This document shows, one piece after another, positions 1 through 8,700 of a stretch of DNA of 64,000 nucleotides (the stretch's first letter is position 1; the number at the start of each line of letters is the position of its first letter). Both the position numbers and the translations under genes were made by a program. Origin of the DNA: Pigmentiphaga kullae (GTDB lineage Bacteria; Pseudomonadota; Gammaproteobacteria; Burkholderiales; Burkholderiaceae_B); the NCBI RefSeq assembly GCF_004216695.1, contig NZ_SGXC01000004.1, positions 248,001 through 312,000 on the forward strand. Direction: 5' to 3'. The notes beneath the pieces were generated by a model that was not told the DNA's origin, searched no databases, and saw only the letters and a program-made list of their open reading frames with translations.

Positions 1-218
1 TGGTCCTCGGCGCGGCGGGCGGCGAAATAGGCGATCTGGGGCTTGAACGCGCACGCGTAGGGCGCCGTGATGTCGGCGATGGCCCGGCAGAAATCGAAGA
101 TGCGGTCGGCCCGTCCGCGCAGTTCGGCGGGAAAGCGGGCGGGATCCGGGTCCAGGCCGACGGTCAGCAGGGAGTCGGACGCGGCCCAGGCCTGCGTCAG
201 TTTGCGGGTGAAAGACAT
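1..218 (-). CDS. pyrF: Orotidine 5'-phosphate decarboxylase, N-terminal part (cut by window edge)
   Basis: Only the first 72 codons are inside the window; the gene runs off its left edge. The visible protein starts [11 protein letters not shown] and contains LTVGLDPDP (about residues 18-26) and the stretch FKPQIAYF (about 59-66). These are the first beta-strand and following motif of class 2 orotidine 5'-phosphate decarboxylases, which convert OMP to UMP in the last step of pyrimidine synthesis. The ATG at 218 is the natural start. A TACAAT at 247-252 on the same strand could be its -10 box, so it may be transcribed separately from dgkA, which lies 84 bases upstream. Identification rests on the motifs of one quarter of the protein. 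Confidence 0.85.
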   Translation of the reverse strand, partial: MSFTRKLTQAWAASDSLLTVGLDPDPARFPAELRGRADRIFDFCRAIADITAPYACAFKPQIAYFAARRAED

Positions 219-302
219 GGTGCAAGGGGAACGGAGTCGATCCGACATTGTAGGATCATCCGGCCAGGGGCGCGAAAACGGCCCGTTGCCCCAGGGGCGG
301 GG

Positions 303-695
303 TCAGCCCAGCAGCCGGCCCGCCAGCACGTGTATCCAGAGCCCCGCCGAGAACAGCAGGGACAGCATCACCGCCGCGCTGCCCAGGTCCTTGGCGCGCC
401 CCAGCAGCGGGTGCGTTTCCACCGACAGGGCATCGGCCAGGGCCTCCACCGCGGAATTGAGCAGTTCCACCACCAGCACCAGCAGCATGCTGAACAGCAG
501 CAGCAGGACTTCGGTGGTATCGCGGCCCAGCCAGACCGCCGCCGGCACCAGGATGACCACCAGCGCGACTTCCTGGCGGAACGCGGCCTCGTATTTGAGC
601 GCGGCGCCCAGGCCCTGCAGCGAATAGCGCCAGGCGCGGAAGACCCGCTGGAGGCCGCCGGTGCTCTTGTAGGGAGAATGCTGTTGATCGGTCAT
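303..695 (-). CDS. dgkA: Diacylglycerol kinase (DgkA family)
   Basis: 130 residues, normal for prokaryotic diacylglycerol kinase, an inner-membrane enzyme that phosphorylates diacylglycerol to phosphatidate using ATP. Visible family features are the amphipathic N-terminus, EAAFRQE (about 36-42), a hydrophobic segment, the signature VELLNSAVEALAD (about 76-88) with its two acidic residues, and a final membrane helix. An upstream extension of the frame to 866 is possible, but it runs through the promoter of the divergent Bug gene and has no family similarity, so I start at the MTDQQHSPYK methionine. It faces the same way as pyrF and diverges from the Bug gene at 848. Confidence 0.93.
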   Translation of the reverse strand: MTDQQHSPYKSTGGLQRVFRAWRYSLQGLGAALKYEAAFRQEVALVVILVPAAVWLGRDTTEVLLLLFSMLLVLVVELLNSAVEALADALSVETHPLLGRAKDLGSAAVMLSLLFSAGLWIHVLAGRLLG

Positions 696-847
696 CGGAG
701 CGGGGTAGGGAAGGGTCGGCCGCAGGATACAGCGAAACGCGTCCGCGGCGCATGCTTCGGGTTTGCAACAATGGTCGGAGCCGGACGCCGATGTTGACAT
801 AGATCCCGTTGGAAAATTCCCCACCGATACAAGAAGGAGACGCACCC

Positions 848-1828
848 ATGAGGCATTTCCCGTCATCGGCCCGTGCGGCCTGCCTGGCCGCGCTGGTTTC
901 CCTGGTATCCGCCGGCCCCGCCGCCGCGGCCTCGTACCCGGACAAGCCGGTACGCGTGGTGGTCGGCTTCTCGGCCGGCGGCACCACCGACGTCGCCGCC
1001 CGCATCATCGCCAAGGAGCTGGGCGACGACCTGGGCCAGAGTTTCGTGGTCGAGAACAAGCCCGGGGCCGGCAGCAACATCGGCGCCGAACTGGTCGCCC
1101 GCGCCAAGCCCGACGGCTACACGCTGTACATGGTAGCCGTCACCAGCACCATCAACCAGACCTTGTACAAGAACCTGAACTTCGACATCGTCAAGGATTT
1201 CGCGCCCATCGCGCTGGTCATCAAGGTGCCCAACATCCTGGTCGTCAATCCGTCGCTGCCGGTCAAGAACGTCAAGGAACTGGTGGCCTACGTCAAGGCG
1301 CACCCGGACAAGCTCTCGTATGCGTCGTCGGGCAGCGGCACCTCCATCCACATGGCGGGCGAGCTGTTCAAGCTGCGGGCGGGCGTGGACATTCCCCACA
1401 TCCCCTACAAAGGCAGCGCCCCGGCCCTGACCGACCTGATCGGCAACCAGGTGCAGCTGATGTTCGACAACATGCCCTCGGCCTGGCCGCACGTGCAGGC
1501 CGGCAAGCTGCGCGCGCTGGCGGTCACCACCGCCGAACGCTCGGCCACCGCGCCCGACCTGCCCACCATGATGGAGTCGGGCTACGACAAGTTCGACGTG
1601 TCGTCCTGGTTCGGATTGATCGCGCCCAAGGGCACGCCGCCCGATGTCATCGCCAAGGTCAACGCGTCCGTGCAGAAGGCGCTGGCCAAGCCGGACGTGC
1701 AGCAGCGCTTCAAGGACCTGGGTGCCGTCACGGCCAAGACCACGCCGGAGCAGTTCGGAACCTTCATCAAGGACGAGGTGGAGACCTGGGCGACCGTGGT
1801 CAAGGCCTCGGGCGCGAAGGTGGAGTAG
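848..1828 (+). CDS. Bug-family periplasmic solute-binding protein (TctC-like)
   Basis: 326 residues with a cleavable signal peptide ending in an alanine-rich AAAASYPDKPV region. The mature part shows the Bug order: SYPDKPVRVVVGFSAGGTTD (first ligand-binding loop), VENKPGAGSNIGAELVARAKPDGYTL, then IPYKGSAPALTDLIGNQV. Bug proteins are receptors that normally feed tripartite tricarboxylate transporters with carboxylic acids; the ligand cannot be told from sequence. The ATG at 848 follows AAGAAGGAGA, a good ribosome binding site, and is preferred to an in-frame ATG 39 bases upstream. No TctA or TctB membrane gene lies nearby. It converges on wssI with a 21-base gap. Confidence 0.93.
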   Translation: MRHFPSSARAACLAALVSLVSAGPAAAASYPDKPVRVVVGFSAGGTTDVAARIIAKELGDDLGQSFVVENKPGAGSNIGAELVARAKPDGYTLYMVAVTSTINQTLYKNLNFDIVKDFAPIALVIKVPNILVVNPSLPVKNVKELVAYVKAHPDKLSYASSGSGTSIHMAGELFKLRAGVDIPHIPYKGSAPALTDLIGNQVQLMFDNMPSAWPHVQAGKLRALAVTTAERSATAPDLPTMMESGYDKFDVSSWFGLIAPKGTPPDVIAKVNASVQKALAKPDVQQRFKDLGAVTAKTTPEQFGTFIKDEVETWATVVKASGAKVE

Positions 1829-1831
1829 CCA

Positions 1832-1855
1832 CGCTGACCGCCCGCGGCGTCAGCG
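1832..1855. terminator. Hairpin between convergent Bug and wssI genes
   Basis: A 7-bp perfect stem, CGCTGAC paired with GTCAGCG, with a 10-base GC-rich loop lies between the converging genes and covers the wssI stop codon. No T-run follows on either strand, so a role in ending transcription is only suggested by its position. Confidence 0.3.
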
Positions 1856-2989
1856 CGCCGCGGCGGCTTTCCAGATCGCGGTCTCGCCGTCCAGGGGGCG
1901 TTGCAGCGAACGCTCCGGGATTTCCCAGACGATCAGGCGGGGCGGCGTGTCGCGGAATTCCTCGCTCTTGAAATAGGCCTGGGCGGCGCCGGCGAATTCG
2001 CCGCCGTCGCGGGCGAAATTGACCACGCGGGTCTGTAGCGCGGCTTCCAGGAACGGGACGAAGTTCGAGTTGCGCGAGTAGGACGTGCCGATCAAGGCCA
2101 CCCGCGGCAGGTCGGCGTCGCCGAACAGGTCGTCTTCGCTGGCCGGGGCGGCGGTGTCCGTCACCGGCGCGAAGGCCGTGCGCGGTTCCAGGTCCAGGGC
2201 CGGCAGCAGCGGGGTCGGCAGCCAGTCTATGCCGGCCAGCCTGATCAGATCGCCCGCCAGTGGCTGCGGCTGGCCCCGCGTGATGGCGAAGGCCTGGTGC
2301 GGCTGCAGTGTCTCGGCCGCCGAGGGCAACGAGCGGGCGGCTGCCGCGATGGCGCCGGCCGCCGCTTCCGCGCCGGCCTCGTTCCAGTGGGTGTCGGTGC
2401 GCAGGAACCCCGGCACGCGCAGCTTGCGCAGGGCGAGTTCCAGGTCCACGGTCCGCACGCCGCTGGCTTGCAGGAGGCCGTTCCACTCGCGCAGGCGCCG
2501 TTCCAGCGCGGCCGGGCGATAGACGCCACAGCGTTGGCCGGCCGCGATGCGGCTCTTGTCGGGTACCGTGGCCACCAGCAGTTCGATGCCGCGCGCGGCC
2601 AGCCGCGTCCGCAGGTCGGCGACTTCCCGGGCACGCGCCCGCAGGGCTTCGTCGCCGCCGGCATGCGGCTCCAGTTCGTCGGCCAGGAACAGCCAGTCCG
2701 GGCAGCCCTGGCGCACGCGCGGGCCCAGGTCGCCCACCGCCAGCCAGCTCGCGCCGCGTTCCAGGCTGGCCGAGCCGGACGGCAACGGCGTCTTGGCCAG
2801 GGTGTCGGCGATCTCGGCGGTGACCCGTCCGTCCAGGAAGCCGGGCCAGTCGGGCGCGTGGCGGGTCAGGGGCAGTCGTTCGACCAGCAGTCCGTAGCCA
2901 TTGGACAGCAGGCCCGCCGCCAGGACGACGGCCATGACACAGCCCGCGAGCGCGTAGCGGGGACCGGAGCGGGAAGAGGTCTTGTCCAT
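1850..2989 (-). CDS. wssI: Cellulose O-acetylation protein WssI (AlgJ/AlgX-like SGNH acetyltransferase)
   Basis: 379 residues. One N-terminal membrane anchor (about 12-32) is followed by a periplasmic AlgJ/AlgX-like domain. The diagnostic motif DTHWNEAG lies mid-protein, and an IGTSYSRN block with a candidate nucleophilic serine lies towards the C-terminus. Proteins of this family move acetyl groups onto exopolysaccharide in the periplasm, receiving them through an MBOAT partner. The start codon overlaps the wssH stop as ATGA, so the two are translationally coupled. It is the last gene of the minus-strand cellulose cluster, where WssI of Pseudomonas fluorescens sits in the same order. The polymer substrate, cellulose, is inferred from context. 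Confidence 0.88.
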   Translation of the reverse strand: MDKTSSRSGPRYALAGCVMAVVLAAGLLSNGYGLLVERLPLTRHAPDWPGFLDGRVTAEIADTLAKTPLPSGSASLERGASWLAVGDLGPRVRQGCPDWLFLADELEPHAGGDEALRARAREVADLRTRLAARGIELLVATVPDKSRIAAGQRCGVYRPAALERRLREWNGLLQASGVRTVDLELALRKLRVPGFLRTDTHWNEAGAEAAAGAIAAAARSLPSAAETLQPHQAFAITRGQPQPLAGDLIRLAGIDWLPTPLLPALDLEPRTAFAPVTDTAAPASEDDLFGDADLPRVALIGTSYSRNSNFVPFLEAALQTRVVNFARDGGEFAGAAQAYFKSEEFRDTPPRLIVWEIPERSLQRPLDGETAIWKAAAAR

Positions 2990-4398
2990 CAGAACTGGAA
3001 ATACAGGAAGGGGACCGCGCCGCGGCTGGCGATCAGCGAGAAGCCCAGCAGGAAGCCGGCCACCGGCCAGGCGCCGTCCCAGGCGCGCAGCAGCGCCGGC
3101 CGGCCGCCGCGCGCCAGCCAGGCGTCCACCGCCGGGTAGACGATGCACAGCACGCCCAGGACCATGGCCATCAGGTGGGCGGGGCGAAGCTGGACGCGCA
3201 GGGCATCGCCCAGCGCGTAGCCGTTCAGGCCGAACTGGCCGGCGTACATGTCCAGGGCCGAGCCGAAGGAGTGCGCCCGGAACAGCGTCCAGGCCAGCAT
3301 GACGAACAGCAGGGTCAGCACCCGCGACAGCACGGCGGGCGGCTCGGGCAGCGAGGCATGGCCCCACAGCCGGGTACCGGCCAGCGCCAGGCCGTGGGCG
3401 ATGCCCCACAGCAGGTAGTTCCAGTTGTCGCCGCCGTGCCAGAGGCCGGCGATGGCCATGGTCAGCAGCAGGTTGACGTAGGTGCGCACCTCGCCCTTGC
3501 GATTGCCGCCCAGTGGAATGTAGAGGTAGTCGCGCAGCCAGCTCGACAGCGACAGGTGCCAGCGGCGCCAGAAGTCCTGGATGCTGGCGGCCAGGTAGGG
3601 ATGGTTGAAGTTCTCGGGAAAATGAAAACCCAGCATCAGGCCCAGTCCGATGGCCATGGCGCTGTAGCCGGCGAAGTCGAAGAACAGTTGCAGGCTGTAG
3701 GCGAAGCAGCCCAGCCAGGCGTCCACGAACGTCGGCGCGGACAGCGAGAAGGCGGTCTGCACCAGCGGCGACAACGTGTCGGCGATCAGCGCCTTCATGC
3801 CGAAGCCGATCATGAAGCGGCGCGCGCCCTGCGTGAACTGGGGCCAGTCGACGGTACGCTCGCGCAGTTCGCGCGCCACCCAGTCGTAGCGGATGATGGG
3901 GCCGGCGATCAGGTGCACGAACATGGCCTGATAGGCGCCGAAGTTCACCAGGCTGCGGTCGGCCGGCACGACGCGGCGCTGCACGTCGATCAGGTAGGAA
4001 ATCGACTGCAGCACGATGAAGGACAGGCCGATGGGCAGCGCGATCTTCTGCCAGGGAACGGGCATCGCGCCGCTCCAGGCCAGCACCTGGTTGAAGGTCT
4101 CGACCAGGATGTTGGCGTACTTGTACCAGCACAGCACGGACAGGTTGATCGCGATGAAGGCCGTCAGCATCAGCATGCGCTGGCGCTCGGTGCGGGTGTT
4201 GTCGATGGCCATGCCGCCTATCCAGCCGACCAGGATGAGCGCGATGAACAGCAACAGCAGCAGCGGGCTCCACCAGCCATAGAAGATCCAGCTGGAGAAC
4301 ATCAGCACGGCGTTGCGCCAGGACGCCGGCACGGCCGCGTAGACGAGCAGGAACAGCGGCAGGAACAGCGTGAGGAATTCCAGCGACGCAAAGACCAT
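2989..4398 (-). CDS. wssH: MBOAT membrane O-acyltransferase WssH (AlgI-like)
   Basis: 469 residues with many hydrophobic segments, typical for the membrane-bound O-acyltransferase family. It begins MVFASLEFLTLFLPLF as AlgI/DltB-type proteins do, and contains a FWRRWHLSLSSWLRDYLYIPLGG block and GLWHGGDNWNYLLWG with the invariant MBOAT histidines. In alginate and cellulose acetylation, this protein transfers acetyl groups across the inner membrane to periplasmic AlgJ/AlgX or WssI partners. It is 33 bases downstream of wssG and overlaps wssI. The assignment to cellulose rather than another polysaccharide comes from the upstream bcs genes. Confidence 0.93.
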   Translation of the reverse strand: MVFASLEFLTLFLPLFLLVYAAVPASWRNAVLMFSSWIFYGWWSPLLLLLFIALILVGWIGGMAIDNTRTERQRMLMLTAFIAINLSVLCWYKYANILVETFNQVLAWSGAMPVPWQKIALPIGLSFIVLQSISYLIDVQRRVVPADRSLVNFGAYQAMFVHLIAGPIIRYDWVARELRERTVDWPQFTQGARRFMIGFGMKALIADTLSPLVQTAFSLSAPTFVDAWLGCFAYSLQLFFDFAGYSAMAIGLGLMLGFHFPENFNHPYLAASIQDFWRRWHLSLSSWLRDYLYIPLGGNRKGEVRTYVNLLLTMAIAGLWHGGDNWNYLLWGIAHGLALAGTRLWGHASLPEPPAVLSRVLTLLFVMLAWTLFRAHSFGSALDMYAGQFGLNGYALGDALRVQLRPAHLMAMVLGVLCIVYPAVDAWLARGGRPALLRAWDGAWPVAGFLLGFSLIASRGAVPFLYFQF

Positions 4399-4431
4399 GA
4401 GATGACCTGTGGGGGAACTCGGGAAGCGGGG

Positions 4432-5085
4432 TCAGCGGGTCAGTGCGTCGTTGGCGAACAGCGTGCGGGGGCCCTGGGGACCGGGAACGACCAGGACGGT
4501 ATAGCGCTGGCCCGCCTCGAGCGCGCCCAGATCGCGGGCCGCGCCTTGCGGCTTGCCGTCGCAGGTCAGTTCCACCGACACCGCCACGGGATTGATCAGG
4601 CGGCGTTTGGTCTGGCCCTGGCCGACGTTCTCGAAGATGCCGACGTTGCGGCCGGCCGTGCGCAGCCCGGCCTGGCGGCAGGCGGGATCGGCGTTGTAGA
4701 GCGCCAGCGACGCGCGCATGGCGTTGAAGTCGTCGGGCGATTCCTTCAGGACCACGGTCGCCTTCTTGTCCAGCGCGACGACGGTGGCGAACTCGCCGGG
4801 CTTGACGTTGACCGACACCGGCAGGCCCTGGCCGCCCCCGGCCAGCGTGCCTTTGACCGGCTTGCCGGCGGCCACCGGCATGAAGCCGGAGGCGGGCTTG
4901 TCGACCGGCAGCGACAGCGTCGCGCCGGAGCCGGCGGCCTGGACCTCCAGCGGCCCGGACGTGGCGTTGACGAAGCGCACGAAGGCCGAGTCCTCGGCCG
5001 GGCCCGTCGGATAGAGCGCAATGCCGGCCGCGTGCGCGCTCAGCGCGGGCAGGCAGGCCAGTGCCGCGATCAGGGTGGGTTTCAT
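4432..5085 (-). CDS. wssG: AlgF-like periplasmic acetylation protein WssG
   Basis: 217 residues with a signal peptide (MKPTLIAALACLPALSAHA) followed by a secreted domain. The mature protein starts GIALYPTGPAEDSAFVRFVNA and carries two AlgF-like repeats with conserved cysteines in the second half (DPACRQAG, ELTCDG). AlgF and WssG are periplasmic proteins needed for acetylation of alginate and cellulose; they have no known catalytic site and probably act as adaptors. The ATG overlaps the wssF stop by four bases, indicating coupled translation. The gene order F-G-H-I matches the Pseudomonas wss operon, which is the strongest argument for this call. Confidence 0.85.
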   Translation of the reverse strand: MKPTLIAALACLPALSAHAAGIALYPTGPAEDSAFVRFVNATSGPLEVQAAGSGATLSLPVDKPASGFMPVAAGKPVKGTLAGGGQGLPVSVNVKPGEFATVVALDKKATVVLKESPDDFNAMRASLALYNADPACRQAGLRTAGRNVGIFENVGQGQTKRRLINPVAVSVELTCDGKPQGAARDLGALEAGQRYTVLVVPGPQGPRTLFANDALTR

Positions 5086-5744
5086 TTGCCGTTGGCTCCC
5101 TTGGTTGCCGGCGCGTTGGCCAGCGCCTGCGTGATGGCCGAGCCCCACGCGTTGTAGCCGGCCTGCGTGAAGTGCTGGCCGTCCACGGTGGCCCATTGTC
5201 CGGGCTTGGCGAATTTCAGCGAATCGATGTACTGGCAGGGCGGAACATTGGCCTCCAGGAACTTCGACATCAGCTGCACGCGGGGAAAGGTCTTGCCGTA
5301 CTTGCCGCCTTCGCTGCCCCAGGCCGGCCCCACCCATGCGCACTTGGTGTTGGTGGAGGAAATGGCCTTGACCAGCGAGGTCGTCTGTTGCCAGGCCCAG
5401 GTCTTGGGGAAGTCCGGTTTGGTATAGGCGGCCATCGTGTCGCCGAAGACCAGGACGACGAGGTCGGGCTTTTCCTTGGCGATCAACTGCGAAATGGGTT
5501 CGGTCGCGGCGGCCTTGCCCTTGACGACCGCCTTGGCGCTGCCGATGCGCTCGGCGCCGCCGCAGGAGCCGGGCGTGGCGGTCAGCCACTCGGCGGGTGT
5601 CGTGCCGCACACGCCTATGGTGTGCACGCTTTTCGCCCCCTGCCGGAGCAGGCCGTCATGCAGCGACCCGATCAGGTAGGAGGGGGTGGCCAGGTGGCTG
5701 TCGCCGATGATGAGGATCGTCAGGCCAGCGATCAATGAAACCAT
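5082..5744 (-). CDS. wssF: WssF-like SGNH-fold protein of cellulose acetylation
   Basis: 220 residues. A short N-terminal hydrophobic stretch runs into LIIGDSHLA, the GDSx block I of SGNH hydrolases (serine near residue 16). Near the C-terminus DGQHFTQAGY supplies the Asp-x-x-His block V. The protein therefore has the catalytic serine, aspartate and histidine of an esterase or acetyltransferase. WssF is the first of four acetylation genes in the wss operon. A good site, GGAG, precedes the ATG; the bcsC stop is 40 bases upstream. Whether it acts on cellulose as an acetyltransferase or as a deacetylase cannot be decided from sequence. Confidence 0.8.
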   Translation of the reverse strand: MVSLIAGLTILIIGDSHLATPSYLIGSLHDGLLRQGAKSVHTIGVCGTTPAEWLTATPGSCGGAERIGSAKAVVKGKAAATEPISQLIAKEKPDLVVLVFGDTMAAYTKPDFPKTWAWQQTTSLVKAISSTNTKCAWVGPAWGSEGGKYGKTFPRVQLMSKFLEANVPPCQYIDSLKFAKPGQWATVDGQHFTQAGYNAWGSAITQALANAPATKGANGK

Positions 5745-5784
5745 TTCGTACTCCGGTGATGCCTACAGCAGTAAGGTGATTCGG

Positions 5785-8700
5785 TTATTCGCTCGCGTAG
5801 GGCGAGGCGAAGGGAGGGACCGGCATGGGGACCGGGCCCGTTTGCGGCTCGAGAGCATAGCGTACGTAGACGCCCCCTTTGTATTGCCGATAGTCGCGCG
5901 CGTTGTCGATGCTGAAATTGCCGCCCAGGAACCACTTGGGCGCGAGCTGGTATTCGGCGGCCAGCGCGAGGCCGTAGCCGATGCCGGTCTTGCTCTGGCC
6001 CGCGTAGCTGGCACGGGTGCCATAGGCCGCGGCGATGGCTTCGGCCTGGGCCTGGCGGGCCGGATCCGAGAAGTAGTTCACGGCGTCCTGCTTGATGTGC
6101 TGAACGCCGATCGCGCCCTTGATCTGGTAGCTGAAGCGGCCCTGGCGCTGCGCCCATGCCAGCGGCACGCTCAGCGCGACGAAGCGCTGCGGGCTGAAAT
6201 AGCCGCCATTGCCCACCGTGTAGTAGCCCTGGTTCTTGTCGTAGCCGAAAACGGTGAGGTCCAGGCCCGAGGTAAGGGTGCGGTTGGGTTCGCGGATGAG
6301 CTGCGTGTAGAAACCCGCGCCGCCCGACAGCCGGCTGTTCGACTGCACGTTGTGGCCGTTCAGGCTGTGCCAGCCCAGGCTGCCGTAGAAGCCGTAGCCA
6401 TCGTAGTTCAGGCCGCCGCGCAGGCGTCCGCCCGTGGCCGTCACGCCGCCCCAGCTTTCGCCGGTCCGGCTGTCACGCGTGCCCGCGTAGGAGAGCACAG
6501 TGTCCGTAACCGCGCGGCGCGAGGCTTCCACGCCATAGGACAGGCGCGGACCGTCCTCGTTGGCGACCTCGCCGTCGAAGCGGGCGCCGCCCACGATGTT
6601 CTGGTAGCGGAAACCGAAGGGCGTGACGCCCAGGTCCAGCTTCAGCCCCGACAACTGGTAACCCACCGCGACGCCCACGCCGCTGGCGTTCTGCGAGCCG
6701 GGCGCGCCGACGGCACCCTGTTGCTGGGCATTCGCGGCGGCGGGGCCGCCGCCGAACTGGCTGCTGGACGCGAAATCGCCGCCGACCGAGCCGGCGCGCA
6801 GGGTGACCGGGGTGGCCTGGACATAGGCGCGGCCGTCGCCGACGGGGAAGTCCACCGTGACCGGCGTCTCCACGTCCAGCATGCGGCCCATGCCGCCGGC
6901 GCCGTTGTGCTGGCGCATGGTCGTGCCGACGGTGATGGTCGCGCTGCGGGCCTGCTGGATCGCATCCAGTTCCTCTTCCAGCGTCTTGGGCGCAGCAGGC
7001 GCGGCCGAGGCCCTGGCCAGGTTGGCCTGCGAGCCGCCGGACCGGCGGAAGGGGGACGGCGGCAGGGTGGGGGCGGGTTCGAGGCCGATCACCGGGTCGG
7101 GAATGGCGCCGGGGGAAGGCGGCGGGACGGTACCCGGCGGCGGCGCCGATACCGTGGCGACGAACGGTGCCTGCACGGTCGCGGATTCCAGGTCCGCGCG
7201 GACCGAGGAGACGACCGGCGCGGGCTCCGCGCTGGACGAGGCGCGCGCCGCCGGCACGGGCGCGGCCAGCGCCGCGGGCACAGGCGCGGCCGCGGCGCGT
7301 CCGTCCCCGCGTGCGGCCGCGGCGTAGGCGGCGGGCGCCGTGACCTGGGTACCGAAGACGGGGCCGCCGTAGGAGACGGTCGTCGTGTCCGCCGGTGCCG
7401 CGCCCGCCACCCGCTGGGCCGGCGGATTGCTGCGGACCTGGCCGGGGAGGCTGGCGAAAGGATTGTCGTCGTTGACCCGGGGGGCCGGCGCCGCCGCGGT
7501 CGCCTGCGGGGCTGCCGGAACCTTGGCCGCGGCCTGCGCGGCCAGGGCCGCCTTCAGGTATTCCGCGGCCTTGCCGCTCTTGCCCATGCTGTTGTAGACC
7601 CGGCCCACCGAGGCCAGCACCGTCGGGTTGTTGGGTTGCAGGCTGACGGCCTTGGCCAGCGCGGCCTCGGCGTAGTCGGTATTCCTGGCCTGCGCCGCGG
7701 CCTGGGCGGCGGCGGTCAGCAGTTCGGCATTGTCCGGATCCTTCTCCAGCAGTTGCCGGTGCAGGGCCAGCGCCTTGGCGCCGTCGCCGGCCGCCGAGTA
7801 CATGCGCGCCAGCGCCCCCACGACCAGGGGGTCGTTGGGATACTTCGCCAGCATCGGCGCCAGCACGTCGTAGGCATCCGCGATGCGGCCGCGCTGGCGC
7901 AGCGCTTCGGCCTGGCGCACGGTATAGAGCTTGCGCAGGTCGTCGAAGCTGCGGGTCTGCCGGTCGTTCAGCGTCTGCGTCTGCAATTGCCGCAGGATGC
8001 CCGCGGCCTCGGCGTCCTGGTCGGTCTTGAGCAGCACGACCGTGTATTGCAGCAGCAGGTCGTTGTCGGGGGTGGACGTGCGGGCCATTGCCTGGCGCAG
8101 CATGCTCAAGGCATGCATGTTGTCGCCGGCGTCGATGTAGGCCGACGCGAGCGAGCCGACCAGTCCCGGACTCTGCGCCACCTCGGGTTCCAGTTGCGCG
8201 AGGATGGCCTTGGCCTGGTCCGGTTTGCCGGCCCGCGCGAGCGTGACCGCCTGCGATACCTGGTACTGGGTCCAGGCGAGTTTCTGCAGGTCGATGACTT
8301 CCTTGGTCCGGTTGCGTGCCGGGATCTTGTCCAGCGTCTTGAGCGCCGCGTCCCAGTCCTGGACTTCGGCGGACAACAGGGCGCTGGCCTGTAGCGCGCC
8401 GGGGTCGTCGGGGTTGGTCAGCAGCAGGCCGTCGACCACGCCCCGCGCTTCGGCGATGCTGCCCGTCTTCAGGTACAGGCGCGCCAGGTCCAGGCGCAGC
8501 CAGGCGTCGTCGGGATTGGCGCGCAGGCCGTCTTCCAGCAGCCGTCGCGCGGCGGTGTAGTCGCCCCGTTCGCTCGCCTTGCGGGCATCGTTGCGTGCCT
8601 GGGTGGCGCGCAACTGGCCGACGCCGCCCAGCTTCTGCTGGTCGGCCGGGCTCAGTTGCGAGACCAGCCGCAGCGCTTCCTCCATGCGGTCGGTCTGCGC

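Noticed and set aside
800..830. TTGACA upstream of the first Bug gene as a sigma-70 promoter
   Set aside because: No acceptable -10 box is found 16-18 bases downstream.
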